Source: Marinilabilia salmonicolor JCM 21150
GTDB lineage: Bacteria; Bacteroidota; Bacteroidia; Bacteroidales; Marinilabiliaceae
Length of the DNA stretch: 64,000 nucleotides
Assembly (NCBI RefSeq): GCF_000259075.1
Contig: NZ_AJKI01000007.1
Location: 1 to 64,000 of the forward strand
Reading direction: 5' to 3'
Shown here: one piece after another, positions 26,612 to 36,121 of the stretch
How the letters are laid out: every line of letters starts with the position of its first letter
Position numbering within the stretch: the stretch's first letter is position 1
The notes under the pieces: generated by a model
The model's database searches: none
Told to the model about the DNA's origin: nothing
The model's input: the letters and a program-made list of their open reading frames with translations, nothing else
Program-made: the position numbers and the translations under genes

Positions 26612-28345
26612 ATGAATCAAATGCCAAGACATTATATATTTTCTCTTCAACTTGTTTTTTTATTGCTTACTGGTGGGGTGGCCGGAGCTCAGGAAATTAC
26701 CTCTGGATGGGATTACCATTTTCCGCTGGAGATAAAGCCAAAAGTGAGTGGTAGTTTTGGGGAAATCAGAAGCAACCATTTTCATTCGGGGTTGGATTTA
26801 GCAACGCAAGGGAAGACCGGATTGCCTGTTTTTGCAGCGGAAACAGGGTATGTTTCCAGAATTGCTGTTTCTGCAGGAGGATTTGGAAAAGCTCTTTATA
26901 TCGATCATCCTTCAGGATACACCACTGTTTATGCTCATTTAGAATCATTTTCTCCGGTTTTGGATTCTTTAGTTCTTGCTCTGCAATATCAGGAAGAATC
27001 TTTTGAAATCAATAAATATCTGAAACCCGGAGATTTCATGGTTGAAAGAGGAGAAGTGATTGCTTACTCAGGAAATTCCGGAAGCTCCGGGGGGCCTCAC
27101 CTGCATTTTGAAGTGCGCATTACAGAGGGACAGAAACCCATTGATCCATTGGCATTTTCAACTCCGGTAAAAGATGATGTACGGCCGCATATTACAGGAA
27201 TTAAGCTTTATCCGCTAAGTGCCGGTGCTACCATTAACGGACAGAAGCAGCCGGTATATTATCCGGCCGTGTTTTATGACGGAGCTTTTCATCTGAAGCA
27301 CAATCCGGATATTAGAGCTACCGGAACCATAGGAGTGGGGATTGATGTACTCGATTATTACACCGGTTCGTGGCGTAAATGTGGTGTTCACAGCATCGGA
27401 CTAAAAGTAAATGAGGAACCTGTTTTTTCCAGTGTAATGGATGGTTTTTTCTTTCATGATACTCGTTTCGTGAACAGTCATATTGATTATTCCGATAAAA
27501 TGATTTCCGGACGCACGATTCAGAAAAGCTTTGTGGATCCGTACAACCATATTAATTTATACGAGTTTAATGCACAACGAGGGAAAATAGTTGTTGAGCC
27601 CGGTAGTGATTTTCAGTTTGATTATCTGGTAAAAGATATTTCAGGGAACGGTTCTTCACTTTGTTTTTCTGTGGAGGGGGATCGTTTTCTGGCTTCAGGA
27701 CCGGTGGCAGATCAGGTCGGAATTTTTATTGATGCCGATGCTCCTTATTTTTATGAAGAATCCGGGCATAAGGTGTCTATGGAAAAAGGAACCTTTTATG
27801 AGGATATTAGCGGATTTGTCGGTGTAAGGGAATCATTTATTTCGGAGTCGGGAACCGTTTTTTCGATTTTTGATAAAACCATACCTGTTCATAATGGTTT
27901 TGAAATAAGGTTTCCTTTACCGGATTCGACAGAAACAAACGGATTGTGCGGGGCCGTTTTGGATGGAAATCTGATGCCACAGTTTGCCGGTGGTAAAGCA
28001 GATGGCTCAGAATTTGTAATAAACAGCAGACTTTGTGGCGATTTTCTTTTGGTCCGAGATAGCGTGGCTCCTTTGTTGTATCTGAAGAATCCTCCGGTAC
28101 AAAATAAGTATTCCAACCGGGAAAAGATGGTTGTTCGTATGGAAGATGACTTTTCAGGAATTGCACAGTTTGCAGGGTATATTAACGACCAATGGGTACT
28201 TTTTGAGTATGATGCAAAAAATAATCAGCTGACTTGTTTTTTTGATAAAGTCCCATTCCTGGTAAAAGGAAATCATAGTTTAAGAATAGAAGTTGCCGAT
28301 AATGCTGGTAATGTAGAATTGCTGGAAACCAATTTCAGGTATTAA
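26612..28345 (+). CDS. M23 family metallopeptidase
   Basis: 577 residues: signal peptide (about 1-26), then an N-terminal LytM/M23 domain (40-185) with the zinc motifs HSGLD (H58-x3-D62), AH109 and HLHF (H163, H165). The remaining 390 residues are beta-rich modules with no known catalytic site, probably Ig-like, ending in a short strand. M23 enzymes cut glycine-containing peptide bridges or peptidoglycan stem peptides, so it likely acts on the wall, or is a degenerate factor that activates amidases. All zinc ligands are present. Only five bases separate its stop from the next gene. Confidence 0.92.
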   Translation: MNQMPRHYIFSLQLVFLLLTGGVAGAQEITSGWDYHFPLEIKPKVSGSFGEIRSNHFHSGLDLATQGKTGLPVFAAETGYVSRIAVSAGGFGKALYIDHPSGYTTVYAHLESFSPVLDSLVLALQYQEESFEINKYLKPGDFMVERGEVIAYSGNSGSSGGPHLHFEVRITEGQKPIDPLAFSTPVKDDVRPHITGIKLYPLSAGATINGQKQPVYYPAVFYDGAFHLKHNPDIRATGTIGVGIDVLDYYTGSWRKCGVHSIGLKVNEEPVFSSVMDGFFFHDTRFVNSHIDYSDKMISGRTIQKSFVDPYNHINLYEFNAQRGKIVVEPGSDFQFDYLVKDISGNGSSLCFSVEGDRFLASGPVADQVGIFIDADAPYFYEESGHKVSMEKGTFYEDISGFVGVRESFISESGTVFSIFDKTIPVHNGFEIRFPLPDSTETNGLCGAVLDGNLMPQFAGGKADGSEFVINSRLCGDFLLVRDSVAPLLYLKNPPVQNKYSNREKMVVRMEDDFSGIAQFAGYINDQWVLFEYDAKNNQLTCFFDKVPFLVKGNHSLRIEVADNAGNVELLETNFRY

Positions 28346-28350
28346 TACTT

Positions 28351-30492
28351 ATGCGGAAAATTATATACATATTTTTGGTAATGACGGCTTTGGGCGGGGG
28401 AGGTGCGAAAGCACAAATTGATACCGACCGCATGACCATTATTGGTCGGAATGCCCTCTATTTTGAGGATTACATCCTTGCCATTCAGTACTTTAATCAA
28501 ATAATTAAAGCCAAGCCTTACCTGTCTGAACCTTATTATTACCGCGCAGTGGGAAAATATCACCTGGAAGATTTCCCTGGAGCATTGGAAGATTGTGACA
28601 GAGCACTTGAAATAAACCCCTACATGATTGATGCATACAATTTGCGCGGAATTGTGCATCAGAAGCTCGAAAATCCCAAAGCTTCCATTGATGATTATAA
28701 ACAGGGGCTTGATGTGGATCCGCTGAATATGAATCTGATGATTAATCTGGGTATAGCTTATATTCAGACCAAAGATTTTGAGAAGGCTACACAAGTGTAT
28801 TCGGAGATTTTAGACGAGTCACCCAATATGGTCACTGCATACCTGAACCGTGGACTGGCAAGATTCTCAGCCAATGACACTGTTGGAGCACTGCAGGATT
28901 TTTCTCAGGCTGTGGAGCGTAATCCATATATCCCGGATGGTTTTGTGAACCGGTCGATGGTTTATTATCATCAGGGGGAATTTGAAAAAGCCCTTAAAGA
29001 TGTGGATGCTGCTGTTCTATTACGCCCTGAAGAAGCTTCGCTTTATATGAATCGTGGAATTATCAGGTATCAGCTGGATAGTTTGCGTGGAACGATGGCG
29101 GATTTCAATAAGTTTGTTGAACTGGATCCCCGCAATGCCATGGGGTACAACAACCGCGGTATTCTCAGGGCTGAAATCGGAGATCTTGACGGAGCCATCA
29201 ATGATTTCTCCCGGGTTTTGGCGCTCAGGGGCGAGGATTTGCCTACTCTTTATTATCGGGGAATGCTTTATCAGGAAAAGGGTGATTTTCGCAAGGCTTT
29301 GTCCGATTACAATATTGTAGCCGATGCTTATCCTGATTTTTCGCCTGTGTATTACAATCGTGCAGAGGTTCGTATGGCATTGGGACAGGAAGAAGCTGCC
29401 CGGTTGGATTATAACACTGCCATGAAGTTGGAGATGGATCGAAGAGAAAATATAGGGAAGGAGGAGGAGCAACTGGCGTCAGGAAAAACAACCAAAGAGG
29501 AAACCTCCGAAAAAGGCAAACGAAAAGAGACGCGCGGAGAAAACGACCGCAATATCAGAAATTATGATAAAATGGCTGTGTTGGACGATTTTGGAACCGA
29601 TCAGCCCGAAGAACTCACAGGTTCTTCCTTAAGAGGAAAGATTCAGAATCGTAACATAATGGTGGACCTTCAGGGACCTTACGGATTAACGTTTTTCCCG
29701 GGGGATACTCTGGTTCACAGAGTACGTTATTTTGAAAGGGATGTGGAAGAACTGGCGGAGAATTTCCATTCCGGACGATCTGTAGAAATAGCCAATGTTA
29801 CAGGTGAAATAAGTCGGGAGGCATCAGCCATATTTTTTGAGAATATTGCCCGTCTAAGCGCACGATTGGAAAATACAGAAGATATTGAAGGCAGAGTGAA
29901 CCTTTTGATGGAGCGTGGAATGCATTATCTGGCTGTTCAGAATCTGAATAATGCCATCGAAGATTTCAGCAGCGCTGTGTCACTGGACAGTACTTGTTAT
30001 CTGGCTTTTTTCCAGAGGGCGTTTGCCCGGTATAAGATGGTTGAAACCGTGAAATCCTTTGAATCAGAAGAGGCACCATCTGTGGAAGAACTTAGGCTGT
30101 CAGGTTCCGGAGATGCATTGGGGGCTTCAGGCGGGGCGGACAAGTCTTCTATACTTGACTACAACCTAATTATCGACGACCTGAACAAAGTCATTGAACT
30201 GGCGCCTGAATTTGAGTTTGCATGGTTCAACAGAGCATTTATGAAAAGTCTTTTGCGCGATTTTGAGGCTTCGGTGGAGGATTACTCCAAAGCAATAGCG
30301 CTCAATCCTGACTTTGCCGAAGCATACTTCAACCGGGGTTTGAACAGGATTTACCTCGAAGAAACAACCAAAGGTACCATGGATTTGAGTAAGGCCGGTG
30401 AATTGGGTGTTTTTGAAGCTTACAGCATTATTAAACGGTATGGCGCATTTGAAACAGAAAAGGAATTAGAAGAGGAGGCCGCGTATGAGTAG
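28351..30492 (+). CDS. Large exported TPR protein
   Basis: 713 residues with a signal peptide (MRKIIYIFLVMTALGGGGAKAQ) and at least eleven TPR units in two blocks, about 30-350 and 510-690, separated by a low-complexity charged linker (about 370-400, rich in Glu, Lys and Arg) and an alpha/beta spacer. Motifs of the form AYLNRGLARFSANDTVGALQDFSQAVERNPY recur almost without change of length. It overlaps the downstream helicase gene by 8 bases and follows the M23 gene by 5, so these three genes form one transcription unit. Partner proteins unknown. Confidence 0.88.
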   Translation: MRKIIYIFLVMTALGGGGAKAQIDTDRMTIIGRNALYFEDYILAIQYFNQIIKAKPYLSEPYYYRAVGKYHLEDFPGALEDCDRALEINPYMIDAYNLRGIVHQKLENPKASIDDYKQGLDVDPLNMNLMINLGIAYIQTKDFEKATQVYSEILDESPNMVTAYLNRGLARFSANDTVGALQDFSQAVERNPYIPDGFVNRSMVYYHQGEFEKALKDVDAAVLLRPEEASLYMNRGIIRYQLDSLRGTMADFNKFVELDPRNAMGYNNRGILRAEIGDLDGAINDFSRVLALRGEDLPTLYYRGMLYQEKGDFRKALSDYNIVADAYPDFSPVYYNRAEVRMALGQEEAARLDYNTAMKLEMDRRENIGKEEEQLASGKTTKEETSEKGKRKETRGENDRNIRNYDKMAVLDDFGTDQPEELTGSSLRGKIQNRNIMVDLQGPYGLTFFPGDTLVHRVRYFERDVEELAENFHSGRSVEIANVTGEISREASAIFFENIARLSARLENTEDIEGRVNLLMERGMHYLAVQNLNNAIEDFSSAVSLDSTCYLAFFQRAFARYKMVETVKSFESEEAPSVEELRLSGSGDALGASGGADKSSILDYNLIIDDLNKVIELAPEFEFAWFNRAFMKSLLRDFEASVEDYSKAIALNPDFAEAYFNRGLNRIYLEETTKGTMDLSKAGELGVFEAYSIIKRYGAFETEKELEEEAAYE

Positions 30493-32503
30493 TGAATTAC
30501 CCGAAAATATGGATCTTGACAATGCGGAATTTCGTAATGCACTTCAGTTAATTCAATACACCAACTCTTCAGTGTTTTTAACGGGGCGTGCCGGAACGGG
30601 TAAATCTACATTTTTGAAATACATCTGTGAAAATACACATAAAAAACACATTGTGGTGGCACCCACAGGTATTGCAGCCATCAATGCCGGTGGGGTAACT
30701 ATGCACTCCTTTTTCAAAATCCCGTTCAGGCCCATATTGCCTGATGACCCTGATCTGTCAACCAAAGATGGCCGGATTTTCGATTTTCTGAAGTACAATA
30801 AAGAGAAAATAAAACTTATCCGTGAAACAGATTTGTTGATTATTGACGAGGTCTCCATGGTTCGGGTAGATGTGTTGGATTTCATTGATCAGGTTTTGCG
30901 GGTATATACCAAAAATAAAACGCTGCCTTTCGGCGGGAAACAAATTCTGATGGTGGGGGATGCTTTCCAGCTGGAGCCGGTGGTGCGCTCGGATGACTGG
31001 AAAATTCTCAGTCGGTTTTACAAGTCTCCTTTTTTCTTTTCCGCCAGAGTCTTTTCCCGTATCCCGTTGGTTCAAATTGAATTAACCAAGGTGTATCGGC
31101 AAAATGACAAGGCTTTTGTTCAAATGTTGGATAAAATACGGGTAAATGCGGCGGCTCCAACTGATATTTCCAACATTAATGAACGTCTTGACCGCTCTTT
31201 TGAGCCTCCTGTTAGTGAATTGTTTATAACACTTGCCACACGTCGGGATACCGTTAATTATATCAATGATAAGAAACTGGATGAGTTGGACGGTGATGCT
31301 GAGACTTTTACAGGCCAAATACAGGGCGAGTTTTCCGAATCCAGTCTTCCTACACTGAAAGAACTGGTATTGAAGGAAAATGCTCAGGTGATGTTTGTGA
31401 AGAATGATCCCCAAAAACGCTGGTATAACGGAACACTTGGTCTGGTGGATGAGATTAGTGAAGACGGAATTTACGTGCGAACAGAGGATGATCAGACGCA
31501 TTTGATAACCCGGGAAAAATGGCTTAATCTGCGGTATCGCTACGACGAGGAAAATAACCGGATTATTGAAGAGGAAATTGGTTCTTTTACGCAATTTCCG
31601 CTGCGGCTGGCCTGGGCCATTACGGTCCATAAAAGTCAGGGACTTACATTTGACAAGGTGGTTATTGACTTCAGCGGTGGGGCATTTGCCGGAGGACAAC
31701 TCTATGTTGCACTGAGCCGCTGCAGATCGCTGGAAGGTATTGTGCTTAAAACTCCTGTTACCTCGCGTGATGTCATCGTCAACCCTCAGGTGACGCAGTT
31801 TGCCCGATCGGCTAATGATCAGCGGCTGATTCAGGAAGAACTGAATAAAGCGAAGGCTGACGGGGCTTACATCTCGGCGTTAAAAAGTTTTCGACAGGGA
31901 AACTGGCAAGAATCGGTGAAATATTTGGCAGAAGCGGTTAAATATCGGAAAGATGATTTGGAAAGCCCAGTTATTCAGCGTTTTATGGCAAGTGAAATGG
32001 TTTTTGCCACCAGATTAAAAAAGAAAATTGATGATTTGGAAGAAGAGTTGGCCTTGCAACAGAAGAATGTGGAGGAATTTGCTCGTGAGTACTTCCTGAT
32101 GGCCAACGAGTGTGAGGTGAAATTCAAGGATAAAAGGAGTGCTCTGGCTAACCTGAATAAAGCTTTGAGCCTGAATCCCAGGTTTATTGATGCTCTGATC
32201 CGTCGTGGAAATATTCTGACGCAAACCGGTGACCTTGAAAATGCAGAAAGAGATTTTACGTCGGTACTCCAATTGCATCAACGTAATTTCGAGGCCCTAC
32301 TTGGCAGGGGGAAGGCCCGTTTTCAGCTCCGCCATTTTTCGGGTGCTTATCAGGATTTTTTGGAGGCTTCCAATTTGCAGCAGTCCGATCCGGAAGTATA
32401 TAAAAATCTGGGGGATGTTTGTGCCCGCCTGGGGGAAATGGATAAAGCTCAAACCTATTGGAATATGGCTGCCAGTCTGGATGATGATGATTATTCTGGT
32501 TAA
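30485..32503 (+). CDS. PIF1-like helicase with C-terminal TPR array
   Basis: 672 residues, cytoplasmic. The N-terminal 450 residues form a superfamily 1 helicase of the PIF1/RecD2 type: Walker A GRAGTGKS (34-41), Walker B DEVSM (121-125), GDAFQLEPV (158-166) and motifs V-VI in AWAITVHKSQGLTFDKVVIDF with LYVALSRCRSLEG. A helical linker (about 460-560) leads to a TPR block (about 555-665: DALIRRGNILTQTGDLENAERDFTSVLQLHQ). A TPR-bearing helicase is unusual and suggests recruitment by a partner protein. It starts inside the preceding TPR gene (8-base overlap), and its stop overlaps the stop of the convergent UPF0126 gene by 4 bases. Confidence 0.88.
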   Translation: MSSELPENMDLDNAEFRNALQLIQYTNSSVFLTGRAGTGKSTFLKYICENTHKKHIVVAPTGIAAINAGGVTMHSFFKIPFRPILPDDPDLSTKDGRIFDFLKYNKEKIKLIRETDLLIIDEVSMVRVDVLDFIDQVLRVYTKNKTLPFGGKQILMVGDAFQLEPVVRSDDWKILSRFYKSPFFFSARVFSRIPLVQIELTKVYRQNDKAFVQMLDKIRVNAAAPTDISNINERLDRSFEPPVSELFITLATRRDTVNYINDKKLDELDGDAETFTGQIQGEFSESSLPTLKELVLKENAQVMFVKNDPQKRWYNGTLGLVDEISEDGIYVRTEDDQTHLITREKWLNLRYRYDEENNRIIEEEIGSFTQFPLRLAWAITVHKSQGLTFDKVVIDFSGGAFAGGQLYVALSRCRSLEGIVLKTPVTSRDVIVNPQVTQFARSANDQRLIQEELNKAKADGAYISALKSFRQGNWQESVKYLAEAVKYRKDDLESPVIQRFMASEMVFATRLKKKIDDLEEELALQQKNVEEFAREYFLMANECEVKFKDKRSALANLNKALSLNPRFIDALIRRGNILTQTGDLENAERDFTSVLQLHQRNFEALLGRGKARFQLRHFSGAYQDFLEASNLQQSDPEVYKNLGDVCARLGEMDKAQTYWNMAASLDDDDYSG

Positions 32504-33120
32504 GACTCTGGAGTTTTAAATACCGGAATGACAAGATTGAAACGGATAGAGAGAAGCCTGATGGCGATAATAATGCCGACGGTCAACAGCTCGTTGAGTG
32601 TGGATGGAAGATTGAGCCAGTTGAAAAACAAATAAAATAAAGCTCCTGTAATACAAGCGGTGGCATATATTTCCTTGTGAAATATTAACGGAAGGTCATT
32701 GGTCAGGGTGTCTCTGATTACTCCGCCGACGACTGCCGAAGTCATGCCCATAATAACGGCTACTGCAGGATTTACCCCAAGATTCAACGCTTTTTCCAGA
32801 CCAATAATGGTGAATACACCTATTCCGATGGTGTCAAATAGGAATAAGGTTCGGCGCATTCGTGCAACAAACTTTTTGAAAACAAGGGTGATGGCAAATC
32901 CGCTGAAAATGGCAATCAGATAACCATAGCCCTGAAGCCAGGTAACAGGGGTGACACCAAGCAACAAATCCCTGATTGTTCCGCCTCCGATAGCGGTCAC
33001 TACTCCTATGAACATAGCGCCAAATAAATCAAGCCGCTTTGTGCCTGCAGTTAAGACTCCACTGATTGCAAATACCATGGTTCCTATGTAATCGAGCCAG
33101 ATTATGATGTCTATTTCCAT
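32500..33120 (-). CDS. UPF0126/trimeric intracellular cation channel-like membrane protein
   Basis: From the ATG at 33120 it has 206 residues with six to seven hydrophobic segments and the twice-repeated UPF0126 signature (GAMFIGVVTAIGGGTIRDLLLG and MGMTSAVVGGVIRDTLTND). The repeated GGGxxRD motif is what places it: the family includes YicG-type and TRIC-like channels for potassium or glycine. The longer frame to 33180 adds a polar stretch without a start signal; a -7 box (TAATTTTG, minus strand at 33168-33175) lies just before 33120, which supports that start. Convergent with the helicase gene. Confidence 0.9.
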   Translation of the reverse strand: MEIDIIIWLDYIGTMVFAISGVLTAGTKRLDLFGAMFIGVVTAIGGGTIRDLLLGVTPVTWLQGYGYLIAIFSGFAITLVFKKFVARMRRTLFLFDTIGIGVFTIIGLEKALNLGVNPAVAVIMGMTSAVVGGVIRDTLTNDLPLIFHKEIYATACITGALFYLFFNWLNLPSTLNELLTVGIIIAIRLLSIRFNLVIPVFKTPES

Positions 33121-33167
33121 TTCCTTTCGCGATTGTAACGGTTGTATTGGTTTCCGATTTTGGCCCG

Positions 33168-33175
33168 CAAAATTA
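33168..33175 (-). promoter_or_regulatory. -7 box of the UPF0126 gene
   Basis: TAATTTTG on the minus strand, 48 bases before the chosen start. No exact -33 TTG at the normal distance; a TTT lies near it. Confidence 0.4.
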
Positions 33176-33291
33176 ATCAAAAACTCGGTCGGGGAAACAG
33201 GTTTCGTTTTTTTCTTCTAATTTTTCTAAAAGATGACTTTCAGCCTATTAACAACTTTTAAAGAACTTTTTCTTTAAATGAGATATATGGA

Positions 33292-33323
33292 CATATAAAA
33301 ATGTATATGTTTTTATACTTTTG
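33292..33323 (+). promoter_or_regulatory. Promoter and dyad before the sulfur flavoprotein gene
   Basis: A dyad CATATA-N6-TATATG (33292-33309) is followed by TACTTTTG (33316-33323) and then the ATG at 33345. The dyad fills the region where a -33 element should be, so it may be an operator for a regulator rather than a plain promoter. No regulator gene is adjacent. Confidence 0.4.
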
Positions 33324-33344
33324 TCTGCAAATTAATCAGAAGCT

Positions 33345-35843
33345 ATGCAGAACAAGTATGTAATCATTGGCGGAGTGGCTGGCGGAGCCACCACTGCCGC
33401 ACGTTTGAGGCGAATTGACGAGAAGGCCGAAATTATTATGCTCGAAAAAGGGGAGCATATTTCTTATGCCAACTGCGGATTGCCTTACTATATTGGCGGG
33501 GTTATTAAAGAGCGTGAGAAACTGTTGGTTCAGACACCTGAAAGTTTTGGTGGCCGTTTCAATATTGATGTGAGAATTTTTTCAGAAGTAACGAATATTG
33601 ATTCAGAAAATCAGACAGTTAGTGTACGTGATTTGAAAAGCGGAAAAGAATATTCGGAGCCTTACGATAAGCTGGTTCTTTCGCCGGGTGCTCAACCGGT
33701 GAAACCCCCCATTCCCGGCATCGATCATAAAAATATTTTTACACTCCGGAATGTGGACGATACCGACCGCATAAAGGCTTTTGTGGATGATGAGAAGCCT
33801 CGTTCTGCAATTGTCGTAGGAGCCGGTTTTATTGGCCTGGAGATGGCCGAAAACCTTCATCACCGGGGTATAAACGTAACGGTGGTGGAAGCTGCTCCTC
33901 AGGTGATGAATATGATGGACCCGGAAATTGCTGCTCTTTTGCATCAGCATTTCAAGGAGAAAGAAGTAGGACTTTATCTGCAGGATGCCGTGCAGGAATT
34001 TCAGGACAATGGAAATGAACTCACCGTCAGGCTGGCCTGTGGTAACCGGCTGAAGGCTGATTTTGTGGTTTTGTCCATAGGTGTGAAACCGGATACCTCT
34101 CTTGCCCGGAAGGCAGCCCTTAAACTTGGACAACGCGGAGGTATTCTGGTGGATGATTATCTGCAAACTTCGCATGAAAATATATATGCGGTAGGTGATG
34201 CCATTGAATTTCCGCATCCCCTTACCGGTCAGTCGTCCCTCGCATTTCTGGCAGGTCCGGCTAACAAGCAGGGACGTATTCTTGCCGACAATATGGTTTA
34301 CGGACATCAAAGAAAATACCGGGGATCTATAGGTACAGCCATTGCAAAGGTTTTTGACCTGACTGCCGGAACTACCGGTTTGAGCGATAAAGCCCTGGCG
34401 CAGGCCGGTATTCCACATCAATCAACCATTGTAAATGCAGGAAGTCATGCCGGTTATTACCCGGGTTCCACAAATATGGTGCTTAAACTGACTTTTAACC
34501 CTGAAAACGGTAAAGTATTGGGTGCTCAGATTGTGGGGTATGGTGGTGTGGATAAGCGCATCGACATTATTGCAGCAGTCATTAAAGAGAATGGTGATAT
34601 TTATGATCTTCAGGAAATAGAACATGCTTATGCGCCGCCTTTTAGTTCGGCCAAAGACCCTGTGAGTCAGGCAGGATACAATGCAGAGAATATCATGAAG
34701 GGACTGTTTCTGCCGTTGTCTCCATACAAATTTCATGAATGGTCGCATTCCGACAGTTGCCTCATCGATGTTCGTACTCCTGATGAATATAGTCTGAATG
34801 CCATTGAGGGATCGGTGAACATAGAACTTGATCAGTTGCGTGACCGTCTGGATGAAATTCCCCGTGACAAAAATCTTTACATCTTTTGTGGGGTGGGATT
34901 GCGCGGATATGTTGCCACCCGGATTCTTAAACAACACGGGTTTGAAAAAGTATATAACCTCTCCGGGGGATTGAAGGTATATCAGTCGGCCATGGAAGAG
35001 CAGAACAATCCACTGAAATTTAATGTTTCGGAGGAAGCGAAACCGACCAATGATGAGGAAAAGGTACATTTGCCGTTGATAAAAGCTGATACGCTTCAGG
35101 TGGATGCTTGTGGACTGCAATGCCCTGGTCCTGTTTTAAAGCTGAAGGAAGAGATGGCCAAAATTGAACCGGACCAGGAGATGCAGGTTAAAGCTACCGA
35201 TCCGGGCTTTTATAATGATGTGGCATCGTGGTGTAAAGTCACCGGTCACACGCTTGTGGGCCGCTCCAAAAAAGGAGCTGAAATAACAGCGGTGATCCGT
35301 AAGAAAAACGAAAAATCGTCAGCAATGAACGGGATGGAGCAGATGTCCGAAGGTATCAGAACCATTGACAAAGGAGACAATAAGACTATTATTGTTTTTA
35401 GCGATGATCTGGACCGCGCGCTCGCTTCTTTTGTTATCGCAAATGGTGCAGCTTCCATGGGCAAAAAAGTTACGATGTTCTTTACTTTCTGGGGACTTAA
35501 TGTGATTAAAAAGCAGGATAAGCCCAGAACCCGCAAGGGGATGATGGATCGTATGTTTGGACTGATGATGCCCGGCCACGCCGGAAAATTACCTTTGTCA
35601 AACATGAATATGGGCGGAATTGGTCGCAGCATGATGAAACAACGCATGAAAAGCAAAAATGTGGATGCGCTGGAGGTAATGATTGATAATGCCGTTCGTT
35701 CTGAGGTGCAGATGATTGCCTGCCAGATGAGTATGGATGTAATGGGCGTTCACAGTGGAGAATTGATTGATGGTGTTCGCATTGGGGGAGTCGCCAACTA
35801 CCTGGAAGAGGCGGAATCATCCAACCTTAACTTGTTTATCTGA
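33345..35843 (+). CDS. CoA-disulfide reductase-like flavoprotein fused to rhodanese, TusA and DsrE-like modules
   Basis: 832 residues in four parts. 1-450: FAD/NAD(P)-dependent oxidoreductase of the CoA-disulfide reductase/NADH oxidase group (GGVAGGATTAARLRR, active Cys44 in YANCGLPYY, NAD loop VVGAGFIGLEMAENL). 460-550: rhodanese with catalytic Cys515 (FCGVGLRG). 580-655: TusA/SirA module with the CGLQCPGP motif (Cys589, Cys593). 670-832: DsrE/F/peroxiredoxin-like module with Cys793. All four reactive cysteines are present, so sulfur could pass from rhodanese to TusA to the DsrE-like site with reduction by the flavin part. The gene stands alone with a strong terminator. Likely role: reductive handling of persulfides or polysulfide. 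Confidence 0.93.
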   Translation: MQNKYVIIGGVAGGATTAARLRRIDEKAEIIMLEKGEHISYANCGLPYYIGGVIKEREKLLVQTPESFGGRFNIDVRIFSEVTNIDSENQTVSVRDLKSGKEYSEPYDKLVLSPGAQPVKPPIPGIDHKNIFTLRNVDDTDRIKAFVDDEKPRSAIVVGAGFIGLEMAENLHHRGINVTVVEAAPQVMNMMDPEIAALLHQHFKEKEVGLYLQDAVQEFQDNGNELTVRLACGNRLKADFVVLSIGVKPDTSLARKAALKLGQRGGILVDDYLQTSHENIYAVGDAIEFPHPLTGQSSLAFLAGPANKQGRILADNMVYGHQRKYRGSIGTAIAKVFDLTAGTTGLSDKALAQAGIPHQSTIVNAGSHAGYYPGSTNMVLKLTFNPENGKVLGAQIVGYGGVDKRIDIIAAVIKENGDIYDLQEIEHAYAPPFSSAKDPVSQAGYNAENIMKGLFLPLSPYKFHEWSHSDSCLIDVRTPDEYSLNAIEGSVNIELDQLRDRLDEIPRDKNLYIFCGVGLRGYVATRILKQHGFEKVYNLSGGLKVYQSAMEEQNNPLKFNVSEEAKPTNDEEKVHLPLIKADTLQVDACGLQCPGPVLKLKEEMAKIEPDQEMQVKATDPGFYNDVASWCKVTGHTLVGRSKKGAEITAVIRKKNEKSSAMNGMEQMSEGIRTIDKGDNKTIIVFSDDLDRALASFVIANGAASMGKKVTMFFTFWGLNVIKKQDKPRTRKGMMDRMFGLMMPGHAGKLPLSNMNMGGIGRSMMKQRMKSKNVDALEVMIDNAVRSEVQMIACQMSMDVMGVHSGELIDGVRIGGVANYLEEAESSNLNLFI

Positions 35844-35864
35844 TTAAAGGTCTTCTGATTAACA

Positions 35865-35900
35865 ACAAAAAAGGCCGTCCCTTTCAGGACGGCCTTTTTT
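35865..35900 (+). terminator. Terminator of the sulfur flavoprotein gene
   Basis: AAGGCCGTCC (35871-35880) and GGACGGCCTT pair around CTTTCA, with an A run before and six T after; the symmetry would let it act in both directions. Confidence 0.92.
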
Positions 35901-35940
35901 ATTCGAAATGTGCGGATTTCAATCTGCCGTCTGTCTTATT

Positions 35941-36115
35941 TATAAGGTAGTCCTCCCAAAAGCGAGGCTTTTCCCTTTTAACGGAATACATAATGTGGTT
36001 GCTTTTTTAAAAGGCCGAAGGTCTTTAAGCAACAGCCTGGGGCGTTGCCCTGGGCTATTGCTCTCAGGCCTTCAGCCTGTTTACACTTTACCAGTTTTAT
36101 GTATAAGGTAGATCA
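35941..36115. repeat. REP-containing repeat, copy 1
   Basis: A segment of about 170 bases that recurs at 38271-38412, with the order: GTCCTC, AAAAGCGAGG, TTTTCCCTTTTAA, GATACATAATG-like, a REP palindrome (CCTGGGGC-GTT-GCCCTGGG at 36037-36055), TTGCTCTCAGGC, TTCAGC and TTTTATGTA. The REP core also matches 22284-22302. It abuts the stop of the M13 peptidase gene, which lies between the two copies. Confidence 0.7.
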
Positions 36116-36121
36116 AATTTT

